Origin: Longimicrobium sp.
GTDB taxonomy: Bacteria > Gemmatimonadota > Gemmatimonadetes > Longimicrobiales > Longimicrobiaceae
Assembly: GCF_035474595.1 (NCBI RefSeq)
Contig: NZ_DATIND010000084.1
Location: 1-64,000, forward strand
Direction of reading: 5' to 3'
Length of the DNA: 64,000 bases
The position numbers and the translations under genes were made by a program. The stretch's first letter is position 1. Each line of letters starts with the position of its first letter. Below, one piece after another: positions 31,577 through 39,990 of the stretch. A model generated the notes under the pieces. The model saw only the letters and a program-made list of their open reading frames with translations. It was not told the origin of the DNA and did not search any database.

Positions 31577-31634
31577 TGCCGGCCGAAAAAATCTCCGGCG
31601 GAGGCCGGAAACCTGTGGAAACGGGAGTCGCTGA

Positions 31635-34241
31635 ATGGACCGCTACGTGCTGGATTTTCAGGAGATCGATCACACGCAGGCCGCGATGGTGGGCGGCAAG
31701 GGCGCGAACTTGGGGGAGCTTTCGCGGATCGAAGGCATCCGCGTGCCGGCCGGCTTTTGCGTGACGACAGACGCCTTCCGGCGGATGATGGCGGAAGCAC
31801 CGTCGATCGGCGAGCGGCTCGACCGGCTGTCGCGGCTGGAGACGGACGACCGGGAGGCGATCCGCGCGCTCAGCGCGGAGATCCGCGGGACCATCGAAGC
31901 CATCGCCATCCCCGGCGACTTGGCGGCGGCGATCACCGGCGCGGTCGCCCGGCTGGGCGAGGGGGCGGCCTGCGCCGTCCGCTCCAGCGCGACGGCGGAG
32001 GACCTGCCGGCGGCCTCCTTCGCGGGCCAGCAGGACACCTATCTGAACGTCGTGGGGCCGGCGGCCATTCTCGCGCACGTAAGCCGGTGCTGGGCCTCGC
32101 TCTTCACCGAGCGGGCCGTGATCTACCGCCTGCGCAACGGCATCGATCACCGGCAGGTCTACATGGCCGTGGTCGTCCAGCGGATGGTCTTCCCGCAGGC
32201 GGCCGGCATCCTCTTCACCGCCGACCCCATCACGGGCAACCGCAAGGTCGCCTCCGTCGAGGCCAGCTTCGGCCTGGGCGAGGCGCTGGTCTCCGGCCGG
32301 GTGAACGCGGACGTCTACAAGGTGCGGGAGAGCGAGATCATCACCCGGACGATCGGCACCAAGCGGCTCGCCATCCTCGCCGCGCCGGCGGGCGGGACGG
32401 AGGAACGGGCGATCGAGCCGGATCGGCAGGTGCAGCCGGCGCTGATGGACGCGCAGGTCGTGCGGCTCGTGGAACTGGGCCGGCGGATCGAGGCGCATTT
32501 CGGCCGCCCGCAGGACGTCGAATGGTGCCTGGTGGGCGACGGCTTCCACATCGTCCAGAGCCGGCCGATCACCACGCTCTTCCCCATCCCCGAAGCCGGC
32601 GACGGGGAGAACCACGTCTACATCTCCGTCGGCCATCAGCAGATGATGACCGACGCCATGAAGCCGCTGGGGCTCTCCTTCTGGCAGATGACGACCCCCA
32701 AGCCCATGGCCGAGGCGGGCGGACGGCTGTTCGTCGACGTCACCCAGATCCTGGCGTCGCCGGCGAGCCGCGCGGGCCTCATGGGGATGGTGGGGAAGAA
32801 CGATCCGCTCATCGGCGACGCGCTGCAGACGGTGCTCGACCGCGGCGACTTCATCCCGCCGCCCCTCGATGCGAGTCCCGCGTGGACGCCACCGGCGAGC
32901 GACCCGTCTGCCCCGATCGAGACCGATCCGGCCATCGTCGACGAGCTGATCGCGCGCACGCAGGCCTCCATCGCCGCCGTGAAGCGCGACATCCGTGGGA
33001 AATCGGGACCGGCGCTGCTCGACTTCATCATGGCGGACATCCAGGAGCTGAGGCGGGTCCTGCACGATCCGCAAAGCCGCCGTGTGATCATGACGGGGAT
33101 GGAGGCCACGTGGTGGCTCAACGAGCAGCTGCAGGCGTGGCTGGGCGAGACGAACGCGGCCGACACGCTCACGCAGTCTGTCCCCCACAACGTCACGTCG
33201 GAGATGGGGCTGGCGCTCATGGACGTCGCGGACGCCATTCGCCCGCATCCGGAGGTCGTGGCCTATCTGCAGCACGTGGACGACGACGGCTTCCTCGACG
33301 AGCTGCCCCGGCTCGCGGGCGGGCGGGAAGCGCGAGACGCCATCCGGGCGTGGCTCGACCGGTACGGCATGCGCGGCGCCGGCGAGATCGACATTACGCG
33401 GCCGCGCTGGAGCGAGCGTCCCACCACGCTCGTGCCGCTGATCCTCGGCAACGTCAGGAACTTCGAGCCGGGCGAGGCCGCGCGCCGCTTCGAGCAGGGA
33501 CGGCAGGAGGCGTGGGCGAAGGAGCAGGAGCTGCTGGAGCGCCTGCGGGCCCTGCCGGACGGGGAGGCAAAAGCCGAAGAGACGAAGCGGATGATCGACC
33601 GGGTCCAGACCTTCGCCGGGTACCGGGAATATCCCAAGTACGGCATGATCAGCCGCTACTTCATCTACAAGCAGGCCTTGAAGGAAGAAGCCGGGCGTCT
33701 GGTGCAGGCCGGCGTGCTTCGTGAGAAGGAAGACATCTTCTATCTCCGGTTCGAGGAGCTCCAGGACGTTGTGCGCACGAACCGGGTGGATGACGCGCTC
33801 ATCCGCCAGCGGAGGGAGGCGTTCCGGTCGTACCAGGCGCTCACGCCGCCCCGGGTGCTCACATCGGATGGCGAGGCCGTCGCCGGCGCGTACCGGCGCG
33901 ACGACCTTCCGGCCGGCGCGCTGGTCGGCCTGCCAGTTTCCGCCGGCACCGTCGAGGGGCGCGCCCGCGTCATCCTGGACATGGCGCAGGCCGATCTCGA
34001 ACCGGGCGACATCCTCGTCACCGCCTACACGGACCCCAGCTGGACGCCCCTGTTCGTCGCGATCAAGGGCCTGGTGACGGAGGTGGGCGGCCTGATGACC
34101 CACGGCGCCGTGATCGCACGGGAGTACGGCCTCCCGGCCGTCGTCGGCGTGGAGCGCGCCACCCTGCTGATCCGCGACGGGCAGCGGATTCGCGTGCACG
34201 GAACGGACGGCTACGTAGAGATCCTGCCTAGCGGACGGTAA
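31635..34241 (+). CDS. rph: Rifamycin phosphotransferase
   Basis: An 868-residue protein of the PEP-synthase-like superfamily that inactivates rifamycins by phosphorylating their ansa hydroxyl, using ATP and a phospho-His relay. Domains in order: ATP-grasp domain (about 1-320, GGKGANLGELSRIEGIRVPA and CAVRSSATAEDLPAASFAGQ QDT), rifamycin-binding domain (about 320-760, with NVTSEMGLALMDVADAIRPH and EIDITRPRWSERPTTLVPLI), and the swivelling His domain (about 770-868, GGLMTHGAVIAREYGLPAVV with catalytic His near 823). The length and the central NVTSEMG/DITRPRWSE blocks separate it from PEP synthase. An RAE-like site upstream supports rifamycin-responsive control. GGAAACG ribosome region; single gene. 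Confidence 0.95.
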   Translation: MDRYVLDFQEIDHTQAAMVGGKGANLGELSRIEGIRVPAGFCVTTDAFRRMMAEAPSIGERLDRLSRLETDDREAIRALSAEIRGTIEAIAIPGDLAAAITGAVARLGEGAACAVRSSATAEDLPAASFAGQQDTYLNVVGPAAILAHVSRCWASLFTERAVIYRLRNGIDHRQVYMAVVVQRMVFPQAAGILFTADPITGNRKVASVEASFGLGEALVSGRVNADVYKVRESEIITRTIGTKRLAILAAPAGGTEERAIEPDRQVQPALMDAQVVRLVELGRRIEAHFGRPQDVEWCLVGDGFHIVQSRPITTLFPIPEAGDGENHVYISVGHQQMMTDAMKPLGLSFWQMTTPKPMAEAGGRLFVDVTQILASPASRAGLMGMVGKNDPLIGDALQTVLDRGDFIPPPLDASPAWTPPASDPSAPIETDPAIVDELIARTQASIAAVKRDIRGKSGPALLDFIMADIQELRRVLHDPQSRRVIMTGMEATWWLNEQLQAWLGETNAADTLTQSVPHNVTSEMGLALMDVADAIRPHPEVVAYLQHVDDDGFLDELPRLAGGREARDAIRAWLDRYGMRGAGEIDITRPRWSERPTTLVPLILGNVRNFEPGEAARRFEQGRQEAWAKEQELLERLRALPDGEAKAEETKRMIDRVQTFAGYREYPKYGMISRYFIYKQALKEEAGRLVQAGVLREKEDIFYLRFEELQDVVRTNRVDDALIRQRREAFRSYQALTPPRVLTSDGEAVAGAYRRDDLPAGALVGLPVSAGTVEGRARVILDMAQADLEPGDILVTAYTDPSWTPLFVAIKGLVTEVGGLMTHGAVIAREYGLPAVVGVERATLLIRDGQRIRVHGTDGYVEILPSGR

Positions 34242-34280
34242 GTCAGACCCAGGCGAGTTGTCAGACACACTTCACGAACA

Positions 34281-34317
34281 GCCGGCGCCGCGGGTGGCTT
34301 CCCTCGGCGCCGGTGGC
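34281..34317. other. GC-rich hairpin between rph and the MerR gene
   Basis: GCCGGCGCCG and CGGCGCCGGTGGC can pair around a 14-nt loop. It may act as a terminator-like structure for rph, but no T run follows. Confidence 0.4.
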
Positions 34318-34396
34318 GTTCATACGGCCACGGGTTGGCGCCCTCCCCACCGGAGGCACTGGTCGGGCCGCGTTTCCCTTCTCGCAAGCAAAGCCC

Positions 34397-34427
34397 TTGA
34401 CCCTCACGTAACGTGATCCCCTAGAGT
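34397..34427 (+). promoter_or_regulatory. MerR-type promoter with 19-bp spacer and operator
   Basis: TTGACC (34397-34402), exactly 19 nt, then TAGAGT (34422-34427). The spacer carries the dyad TCACGTAACGTGA. The over-long spacer with a central palindrome is what MerR-family activators correct by twisting DNA. The element lies about 45 nt before the MerR-cupin gene, implying autoregulation. Confidence 0.8.
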
Positions 34428-34470
34428 GTACATCGGCGTCCGGTGCACCGCGTCTTTCAGGGAGCTTGCG

Positions 34471-35319
34471 ATGGCCTACACGGTCAAGGAAGTAGCGGGG
34501 ATGTCGGGGATCAGCGTGCGCACGCTTCACTTCTACGACGAAACGGGCCTGCTGAAGCCCGCCTCGTACGGGGCCAACGGCTACCGCTACTACGAGGAGC
34601 CGCAGCTGCTGACGCTGCAGCAGATCCTGTTCTATCGCGAGCTTGGGTTCGGGCTGAAGCAGATCAGGGAAATCCTGAGCCGCGCCGGGTTCGATACGGC
34701 CGGCGCCCTGGAGTCGCACCGGAAGGTCCTGCAGAAGAACGTCGCGCGGACGCGCAGGCTGATCGACACGATCGACAGGACTCTCGAGCACCTGAAAGGG
34801 AGGACGACCATGCAAAGCGAGGAGATGTTCGCCGGCTTCAACGTCGCCGCCGGTGAGGACCGTTTCGGTGAGCACGTGATGCTCGGTGGCGAGCCGAACG
34901 ACTGCAAGGTGTCGTCACGCGACACCGGTGGCGCCATGTGCATCTTCGAGTTCACCGGCAGCGGCGGGGGCCCGCGCCACCTGCACCACGACCAGGACGA
35001 GTGGATCTACGTGATGGCCGGCGAGATCGAGCTTCACCTTGGCGATCAGCAGCTTCGCCTTGGCCCGGCGGAAAGCGCCTTCGTCCCGCGCACGGTGCCC
35101 CACGTCTGGGCGTGCGTGGGCGGCGCGCCATGCAGGATCGTGAACGTGTACCAGCCGGCCGGGGCGATCGAGGAGTTTTTCCGCGTGCTGGGCACCTACG
35201 TGGACACGCCCGTGCACGAGGCGCTTTCGATCGACGGGCTTCGCGAGCTGTTCCATTCGCACGGAATGAAGCTCGTGGGACCACCGCTGCACTGGGAGGA
35301 ATACCTGGCAGGAAGATAG
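34471..35319 (+). CDS. MerR-family regulator fused to a cupin domain
   Basis: A 282-residue protein. Residues 1-70 form the winged helix (YTVKEVAGMSGISVRTLHFY DETGLLKPA), followed by a dimerisation helix (SHRKVLQKNVARTRRLIDTI). Residues about 130-240 are a cupin: GPRHLHHDQDEWIYVMAGEI (metal-binding HxH...E) and a second motif with FVPRTVPHVWACV. Cupins often bind small ligands or metals, so the fusion likely senses a ligand and controls its own promoter upstream. Start at 34471 has a GGGAG site. Whether it also controls rph is unknown. Confidence 0.85.
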   Translation: MAYTVKEVAGMSGISVRTLHFYDETGLLKPASYGANGYRYYEEPQLLTLQQILFYRELGFGLKQIREILSRAGFDTAGALESHRKVLQKNVARTRRLIDTIDRTLEHLKGRTTMQSEEMFAGFNVAAGEDRFGEHVMLGGEPNDCKVSSRDTGGAMCIFEFTGSGGGPRHLHHDQDEWIYVMAGEIELHLGDQQLRLGPAESAFVPRTVPHVWACVGGAPCRIVNVYQPAGAIEEFFRVLGTYVDTPVHEALSIDGLRELFHSHGMKLVGPPLHWEEYLAGR

Positions 35320-35454
35320 CCAGCTGGTGTGCGTGACGGTCAACACGACGTCGAGGAGATACCCGGCTCGCGGCGTGAACGAGAACGGCGCCGCGGGAGA
35401 GAAGAAGTTCCGCGGCGCCGGTGTGTACCCGCCCATAGGTTCAGGATACTGGCC

Positions 35455-35703
35455 TCACCAGTAACACATGGCCCCATCTCCAACGGTCCAACTGCAGTCC
35501 TGGCATGTCTGCGTGTCGGATGGGCACCACACGCAGGACGCGGCGCCGCTGTTCTCGCAGCCCCACTCGCCGGGGTGCACCGTCGCACACTGCTGCCCGT
35601 CAGTATACTCACGTCCGTGGACTGTGCCCTTTGCGGCGTCGGCAGCATCCGTCACGAACGTTTCGACCTGCAGTTTCTCAAGTTCCAGCTTGATTTTCCG
35701 CAT
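35455..35703 (-). CDS. Pinensin-like ribosomal peptide precursor
   Basis: An 82-residue peptide. The leader MRKIKLELEKLQVETFVTD fits the K-K/I-L-xx-L-x-V-x-TF pattern of class I pinensin-type lanthipeptide precursors; a TVHG motif follows. The C-terminal core is rich in Cys, Ser, Thr, Trp and Gly (GCENSGAASCVWCPSDTQTC, then a further Cys pair), with eight Cys in total. A GGAGG ribosome site lies before the ATG at 35703. The second member of this family is at 52281. No lanthionine synthetase, protease or exporter gene is in the window. Confidence 0.75.
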   Translation of the reverse strand: MRKIKLELEKLQVETFVTDAADAAKGTVHGREYTDGQQCATVHPGEWGCENSGAASCVWCPSDTQTCQDCSWTVGDGAMCYW

Positions 35704-35867
35704 GGTTCGCCTCCAAGTAGTCGGTACGAATAACGCAGTCTGCGCTCCACAACAATAACGATACACGCACCCGGGAAACAGCGCGCGGTGGTTAAATCGA
35801 AATTCACCGTCTTCGCCGCACCCGGGAGCTGCCGTTGCCGTTCACCTCTCCTGCTGTCGGGAGAGGT

Positions 35868-35921
35868 CGGAAAATCGCGAAGGGCGAGACGGCAGTTTTG
35901 TCTCGCCCTTCACGATTTTTC
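35868..35921 (-). terminator. Terminator of the DUF445 gene
   Basis: AAAATCGCGAAGGGCGAGAC pairs with GTCTCGCCCTTCACGATTTT. It lies about 110 nt past the minus-strand stop at 36029, with a T run on the transcribed side. Confidence 0.75.
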
Positions 35922-35982
35922 GGGTGAGGGCTGCAGCGGCACGGCAGCGGCCGATGTTCGTCTCCCCGGCAGTTCCGTTCTC

Positions 35983-36026
35983 CCGCACACCTCGTACTTC
36001 CGTACTCCTCGTACTTTCGTCCTTCG
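35983..36026 (-). repeat. CGTACTTC-type degenerate tandem array
   Basis: Units CTCGTACTTC, CGTACTCCT, CGTACTTTCG. It adjoins the stop of the DUF445 gene (36029), matching the placement of similar arrays at 14251 and 20794. Confidence 0.7.
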
Positions 36027-36028
36027 CG

Positions 36029-37333
36029 TCAGGTAAAGAACTGCGAGATCGTGTAGATCACCAGCCCCGCCAATCCCCCCACCAGCGTGCCGTTGATGCG
36101 GATGAACTGCAGGTCCTTGCCGATCTGCAGCTCGATCTTGCGCGTGGTGTCCTCGGGGTCCCACGCCTGCACGGTGCTGGAGATGAGGTCGGCCACCTCG
36201 CCCCGGTACTGCTCCACGAAGTACAGCACCGCGCTCTCGATCCACCCGTCCACCTTGGCCATCAGCTCCGGGTCGGTGCGCATGCTCTCGGCGAAGCGCG
36301 TGACCGTGTGCGCGATGCGGCGGCGGAACTCGCTTCCCGGGTCGGCCGCGTGGCGCAGCACCGACGCCTTCAGGTCGCCCCAGAGCGAGGCCGAGTAGCC
36401 GCGCACCGCGGGGTGCTGCAGCAGCTCCTCCTTCAGGTGCTCGCCGCGCTCGATCATCTCGGGGCTGGTGCGGAGCTTCTCGATGAACTCCAGCATCGCC
36501 TCGTTGTAGCGGTGGCGCAGCGGGTGGTCCTTGTTCTTCGCCACCTCGTCCAGCGTGTGCTCCACGCCGGTGATGATCTTCTGGTAGATCTTCTCGTCGA
36601 TCGGGGCGGGCACCCACCAGGGCAGCTCCTGCCGGATCCGCTCGCGCAGCCCCTCGCGGTTCTCCTCCACCAGCCGGTCGATGAGGCGCAGCGCCGCGTC
36701 CAGCAGCTCCTGGTGGCGGTCGCCGTGCGTCATCAGGCTCAGCACGCGGCCGGTGAGCGGCGCCACCTGCACGGCCCGCGCGCGCTTCACCACGCTGGTC
36801 TCGATCAGCTCCTGCACCTCCTCGTCCTTCAGCACCTGCACGATCCCCGTCACCGCCGCCGCGGCGTGGCGGCCCACCAGCTCGCCGTGCTCGGGGGTGC
36901 TGAGCCAGTCGGCGATCTTGTGCGCCACCGCCGCGTTCCCCAGGCGCGCGGTGATCACGGTGGGAGAGAGGAAGTTGTTCTGCACGAAGTTGCCCAGGCT
37001 GCGGCCGATGCGGTCCTTGCGGTTGGGGATGATGGCCGTGTGCGGGATCTTCAGCCCCATGGGGTAGCGGAAGAGCGCCGTCACCGCGAACCAGTCGGCC
37101 AGCCCGCCCACCATGCTCGCCTCGGCCGTGGCGCGGATGTACCCGATCCAGTGCCAGCGCGTCTCCAGGATGCGGGTGAGGATGAAGACGACGGTCGCGC
37201 CCACCAGCAGGCCGGTGGCGCGGAACTTCATCTTCTCCAGCTGCTCGCGCTTCTGCTCCTCGTCCTTGATCGGCTGCAGCGCGATGGCGCCCGTGGGCTC
37301 CGCCGCGGCAGGCGCCGCGGCGGGGCGGGTCAT
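36029..37333 (-). CDS. DUF445 membrane protein
   Basis: A 434-residue protein with a first transmembrane segment (about 35-55, ATGLLVGATVVFILTRILE) and one at the C-terminus (GGLAGLVIYTISQFF). The large central part is helical and charged. Family landmarks: ASMVGGLADWFAVTALFRYP, IPHTAIIPNRKDRIGRSLGN, FLSPTVI and the ending RINGTLVGGLAG. DUF445 proteins are widespread, of unknown function, thought to act at the envelope. Start at 37333 (MTRPAAAP) avoids an Arg-rich 5' extension. Confidence 0.88.
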   Translation of the reverse strand: MTRPAAAPAAAEPTGAIALQPIKDEEQKREQLEKMKFRATGLLVGATVVFILTRILETRWHWIGYIRATAEASMVGGLADWFAVTALFRYPMGLKIPHTAIIPNRKDRIGRSLGNFVQNNFLSPTVITARLGNAAVAHKIADWLSTPEHGELVGRHAAAAVTGIVQVLKDEEVQELIETSVVKRARAVQVAPLTGRVLSLMTHGDRHQELLDAALRLIDRLVEENREGLRERIRQELPWWVPAPIDEKIYQKIITGVEHTLDEVAKNKDHPLRHRYNEAMLEFIEKLRTSPEMIERGEHLKEELLQHPAVRGYSASLWGDLKASVLRHAADPGSEFRRRIAHTVTRFAESMRTDPELMAKVDGWIESAVLYFVEQYRGEVADLISSTVQAWDPEDTTRKIELQIGKDLQFIRINGTLVGGLAGLVIYTISQFFT

Positions 37334-37490
37334 GCCCGGATCAGGCGGAAGATCCACCCTTGCGTTCACTCGTAAGCTCCCTGCACGGTTCAGTCGCGGA
37401 AGGGCACGGAAAATCGCCCTCCCGCCAGTGCGCGGTGGAGGATGCATGCCACCGCCGCGAGGGACAATACCACGCCGCGAGTTTTAAAGA

Positions 37491-37590
37491 TTCGGGGAGG
37501 GAGATTCGGGGAGCGGGGACTGGGGATTTGGAGATGGGGATTGAAGATGGGGGATCTGGAGATGGGGATTGTGGATCGGGGTGATGAAGA
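37491..37590. repeat. Degenerate GGGGATTGGAGAT array
   Basis: About seven imperfect copies of a purine-rich unit of about 14 nt (GGAGATGGGGATT, GAAGATGGGGGAT). The whole gap 37334-37786 has this and a double-hairpin element, no gene. Confidence 0.7.
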
Positions 37591-37657
37591 ACGGTGACGA
37601 TTGATTGATACAGCGGCGCGGCGATGTCATTCCAGCCGGGCGATGAGGCTGGGGAAG

Positions 37658-37702
37658 GCGAATGAATTCGCGGCAACAACAGCACAAAGTCCCTTCGGGA
37701 CT
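37658..37702 (-). repeat. Double-hairpin intergenic element, Y-type copy 4
   Basis: Second stem GCGAAT-GA-ATTCGC (37658-37671), first stem AGTCCC-TTC-GGGACT (37688-37702), with the CAACAACAG linker between. Confidence 0.88.
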
Positions 37703-37786
37703 GCCGCCTCGTCCTCGCGCGCCGGGATTGGCCGCGGTGCGAGAAAACGTTAGCGGTCAATCCCCGACACCTCTCCCCACGTGTTC

Positions 37787-38752
37787 TCACCTCGACGTGA
37801 CCAGCCGTCCCTCGTCCGCGTCCCAGCGCCAGGCGCAGTCGCGGCCGTGGAGGTGCACGCCGCCGAGCCAGCGGTCGATGCCGTTCAGGCGGATGCGGTC
37901 CTCGCGGCCGTCCAGCACCGCGCGCCCCGCATCCGTCAGCGCAACGCGGCGGGCGAGGGTGGCGGAGGGGTCGTCCGGCGCGGCGGCGGCGCCGATGGTG
38001 ACGAGCGGGGACGGGCCGGCGGCGAGGTCCTCGACGTAGGCCACGAAGGTGGCGTCGCCGAGCCAGATGGGGTCCTCGCGCCGCTGGTGCGAGGCGATGT
38101 AGGCGTCGCGCAGCGTGGCCGCGCCGGCGGCGATGGCTTCCAGCGCCTGCTGCTCGCTGCGCGACAGGCCGTTGCGGGTGCCGGGGAACTGCTCCAGGTG
38201 GCGGGTGAGCGCGGCACCCAGGAAGGGCAGCACCGACGAATCCTCTTCCACCAGCGCGGCGATGCCCGACGGGTCCGGCGCGCGGAAGGCGGCCCACGCC
38301 TCGCGCGCGAGCGCCAGCTCCGCGTCGGCCACCTCGCTGCGCTCGCCGAAGCGCTCCGCCAGCCGCTCGGGCGCGGAATTGCCGAGGTACTCCGCGCCGC
38401 AGACCAGCGCCAGCCGCGTCGATCCCGCGTCCTGACCGGCCAGCCAGTCCAGCACCTGCGCCAGCTGCAGCTGGTCGTACAGGTCGTGCTCGAACCAGAG
38501 CACCACCTCGTCGTGCTCGCGGAAGCGCTCGAGCGCCGCGTCGCGCTCCGCGAACTCGCGCGCGGCGTCGTCCGCCGCGCCCCACCCGCGCCCGGCGATG
38601 AAGCGCGCGCGCAGGGCGCTCAGCTCGCGCAGCGGCAGCCCGGCGGGAACGGGGCCCTCGTGCAGCACGTCGCGCCAGGGAACGATCTCGCCCGCGAGGC
38701 CCGCGGCGCGGATCCGCTCGGCCGCGCAGTCGCCGTTGGTCACGTGCAGCAT
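37787..38752 (-). CDS. DUF1835-domain protein
   Basis: A 321-residue soluble protein beginning MLHVTNGDCAAERIRAAGLAGEIVPWRDVLHEGPVPAGL, here split by motif: VTNGDCAA and WRDVLHEGPVP are the DUF1835 signature. LWFEHDLYDQLQLAQVLDWL is also typical. Members are proposed to have a DNA- or nucleotide-binding helical domain of unknown function. Start at 38752; it follows the small gene 38766-39005 by 13 nt and is probably co-transcribed with it. Confidence 0.82.
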   Translation of the reverse strand: MLHVTNGDCAAERIRAAGLAGEIVPWRDVLHEGPVPAGLPLRELSALRARFIAGRGWGAADDAAREFAERDAALERFREHDEVVLWFEHDLYDQLQLAQVLDWLAGQDAGSTRLALVCGAEYLGNSAPERLAERFGERSEVADAELALAREAWAAFRAPDPSGIAALVEEDSSVLPFLGAALTRHLEQFPGTRNGLSRSEQQALEAIAAGAATLRDAYIASHQRREDPIWLGDATFVAYVEDLAAGPSPLVTIGAAAAPDDPSATLARRVALTDAGRAVLDGREDRIRLNGIDRWLGGVHLHGRDCAWRWDADEGRLVTSR

Positions 38753-38765
38753 CGCCCATCCTCCG

Positions 38766-39005
38766 TCAGGTGCGCAGCGGCGCGTCGCCGGGCTCGGACC
38801 AGCCGCGGCCGCGCAGCTCCGCCGCCAGCGGCGCGTCGCGCCGCGCGGTCATCACCACCGTCTGCTCGGCCTGGGTCACGTGCAGGTACTTGTGGAACCC
38901 GGCCGCCTCGCGCGAGACGCCGCGCGCCTCCAGCGCCCGCAGCGCGTCGTCCACCTCGCCGCGCGCGTCGCCGCGCTTCGTCATCACGTGGAAGGTCTCC
39001 GCCAT
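38766..39005 (-). CDS. Small soluble protein of unknown function
   Basis: A 79-residue protein, AETFHVMTKRGDARGEVDDAL and TQAEQTVVMTARRDAPLAAE, with no membrane segment or known motif. It lies 13 nt before the DUF1835 gene on the same strand. Start at 39005 (MAETFHV) was chosen over upstream codons. Confidence 0.55.
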   Translation of the reverse strand: MAETFHVMTKRGDARGEVDDALRALEARGVSREAAGFHKYLHVTQAEQTVVMTARRDAPLAAELRGRGWSEPGDAPLRT

Positions 39006-39179
39006 CGCCGCCCTCGTCCGCGGGTGATCGCCCAAGGTAGGGCGCGCCGCGGAGACGCGCATCTCCGCCGCTCCCGATCTCCATCATCCCCCCGCTTCCG
39101 CCGATTCAGCTCCCGACGTAAATTTCTCTCCATCTCCCGGAACGTCCGTCCATCGACACTCTCCCACGGAAGGCGGCAC

Positions 39180-39812
39180 ATGGACCGCATCACGCGCATC
39201 CTGCCGTACGCGGCGCTGGTCGCGGCGGCGGCGCTGGTGGTGGTGCTGGGGCAGCAGAAGCGCACGCTGATCGGCCGCTACGACGACCTGCAGCAGCGGT
39301 ACTACCGGGCGCTCCGCGAGCCGCTCCCCAACTCGTTCCTCCCCAGCTTCCAGACGGCCACGCTCGAGGGGGAGCCGGTTACCATCGGCCAGCTTCCGCA
39401 GGCGGGGCGGCAGGTGCTGTTCGTCTACACGACGACGTGTCCGTACTGCAAGGCGTCGCTCCCGGCGTGGAAGCGCATCGCGGGCGTGGTGGACACGATG
39501 ACGGCGCCGAGCGCGCAGGTCTACGGCGTGTCGCTGGACTCGGCCGACATCACCCGCCGCTACGCCGCCGCGCACCAGCTTCCGTACCACACCGTGCGCT
39601 TCCCGGACCAGCGGCTGGTGTCGATGTACCGCGCCGGCGCGGTGCCGCTCACGCTGGTGCTGGACGAGCAGGGCCGCACCGTCTACGCCCGCGTCGGCGA
39701 GCTTTCCGCCCCCGCGGCGGTCGACTCCGTCATCGCCGCGGTGAAGCGGAAGCCCGCGCCCGCGCCCCGCCCGGCCGCCCCCCCGGCGCCGAACACCACG
39801 CCGGCGGCATGA
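39180..39812 (+). CDS. Membrane-anchored thioredoxin-like protein
   Basis: A 210-residue protein with an N-terminal anchor (MDRITRILPYAALVAAAALV) and a periplasmic thioredoxin fold. The redox motif is TTTCPYCKASLPAWKRI (CPYC, as in DsbA-like and peroxiredoxin-like proteins). VPLTLVLDEQGRT provides the cis-Pro before the last strand. It likely reduces or isomerises disulfides, or acts on envelope peroxides, from the periplasmic face. The C-terminus is a Pro/Ala tail. Followed by paired short-repeat arrays. Confidence 0.82.
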   Translation: MDRITRILPYAALVAAAALVVVLGQQKRTLIGRYDDLQQRYYRALREPLPNSFLPSFQTATLEGEPVTIGQLPQAGRQVLFVYTTTCPYCKASLPAWKRIAGVVDTMTAPSAQVYGVSLDSADITRRYAAAHQLPYHTVRFPDQRLVSMYRAGAVPLTLVLDEQGRTVYARVGELSAPAAVDSVIAAVKRKPAPAPRPAAPPAPNTTPAA

Positions 39813-39821
39813 GAAAGTAGT

Positions 39822-39922
39822 CCCAAGTCCTGAGTCCCAAGTCCTGAGTGTCGGACCGACAGACTACTCGCAGTTCAGCACTTAGGACTTAGGACTTAGG
39901 ACTTATTACTTAGGACTTACTT
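39822..39922. repeat. AAGTCCTGAGT and complementary AGGACTT arrays
   Basis: Left units AAGTCCTGAGTCCC (twice), loop of about 35 nt, right units TTAGGACTTAGGACTTAGGACT. They pair to form a long stem after the stop at 39812. Sequence differs from the AGTGCTG arrays but the arrangement is the same. Confidence 0.85.
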
Positions 39923-39940
39923 ACGATCCTTCCGCGAACG

Positions 39941-39973
39941 ACGAAGGCCCGGGCTGCGCGCCCGGGCCTTCGT
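39941..39973 (-). terminator. Terminator of the second tandem membrane gene
   Basis: ACGAAGGCCCGGG pairs with CCCGGGCCTTCGT around CTGCGCG. Nearly identical to 41699-41731. Confidence 0.85.
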
Positions 39974-39990
39974 TTCGAATGGTGCCGCGG

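Noticed and set aside
31635-34241. Phosphoenolpyruvate synthase
   Set aside because: Same superfamily, but the central NVTSEMG and DITRPRWSE blocks and domain lengths are those of rifamycin phosphotransferase.
31419-34268. Long minus-strand frame opposite rph
   Set aside because: Antisense shadow of the confident rph gene.
34261-34875. Minus-strand frame over the MerR gene
   Set aside because: Shadow of the MerR-cupin gene; no start signals.
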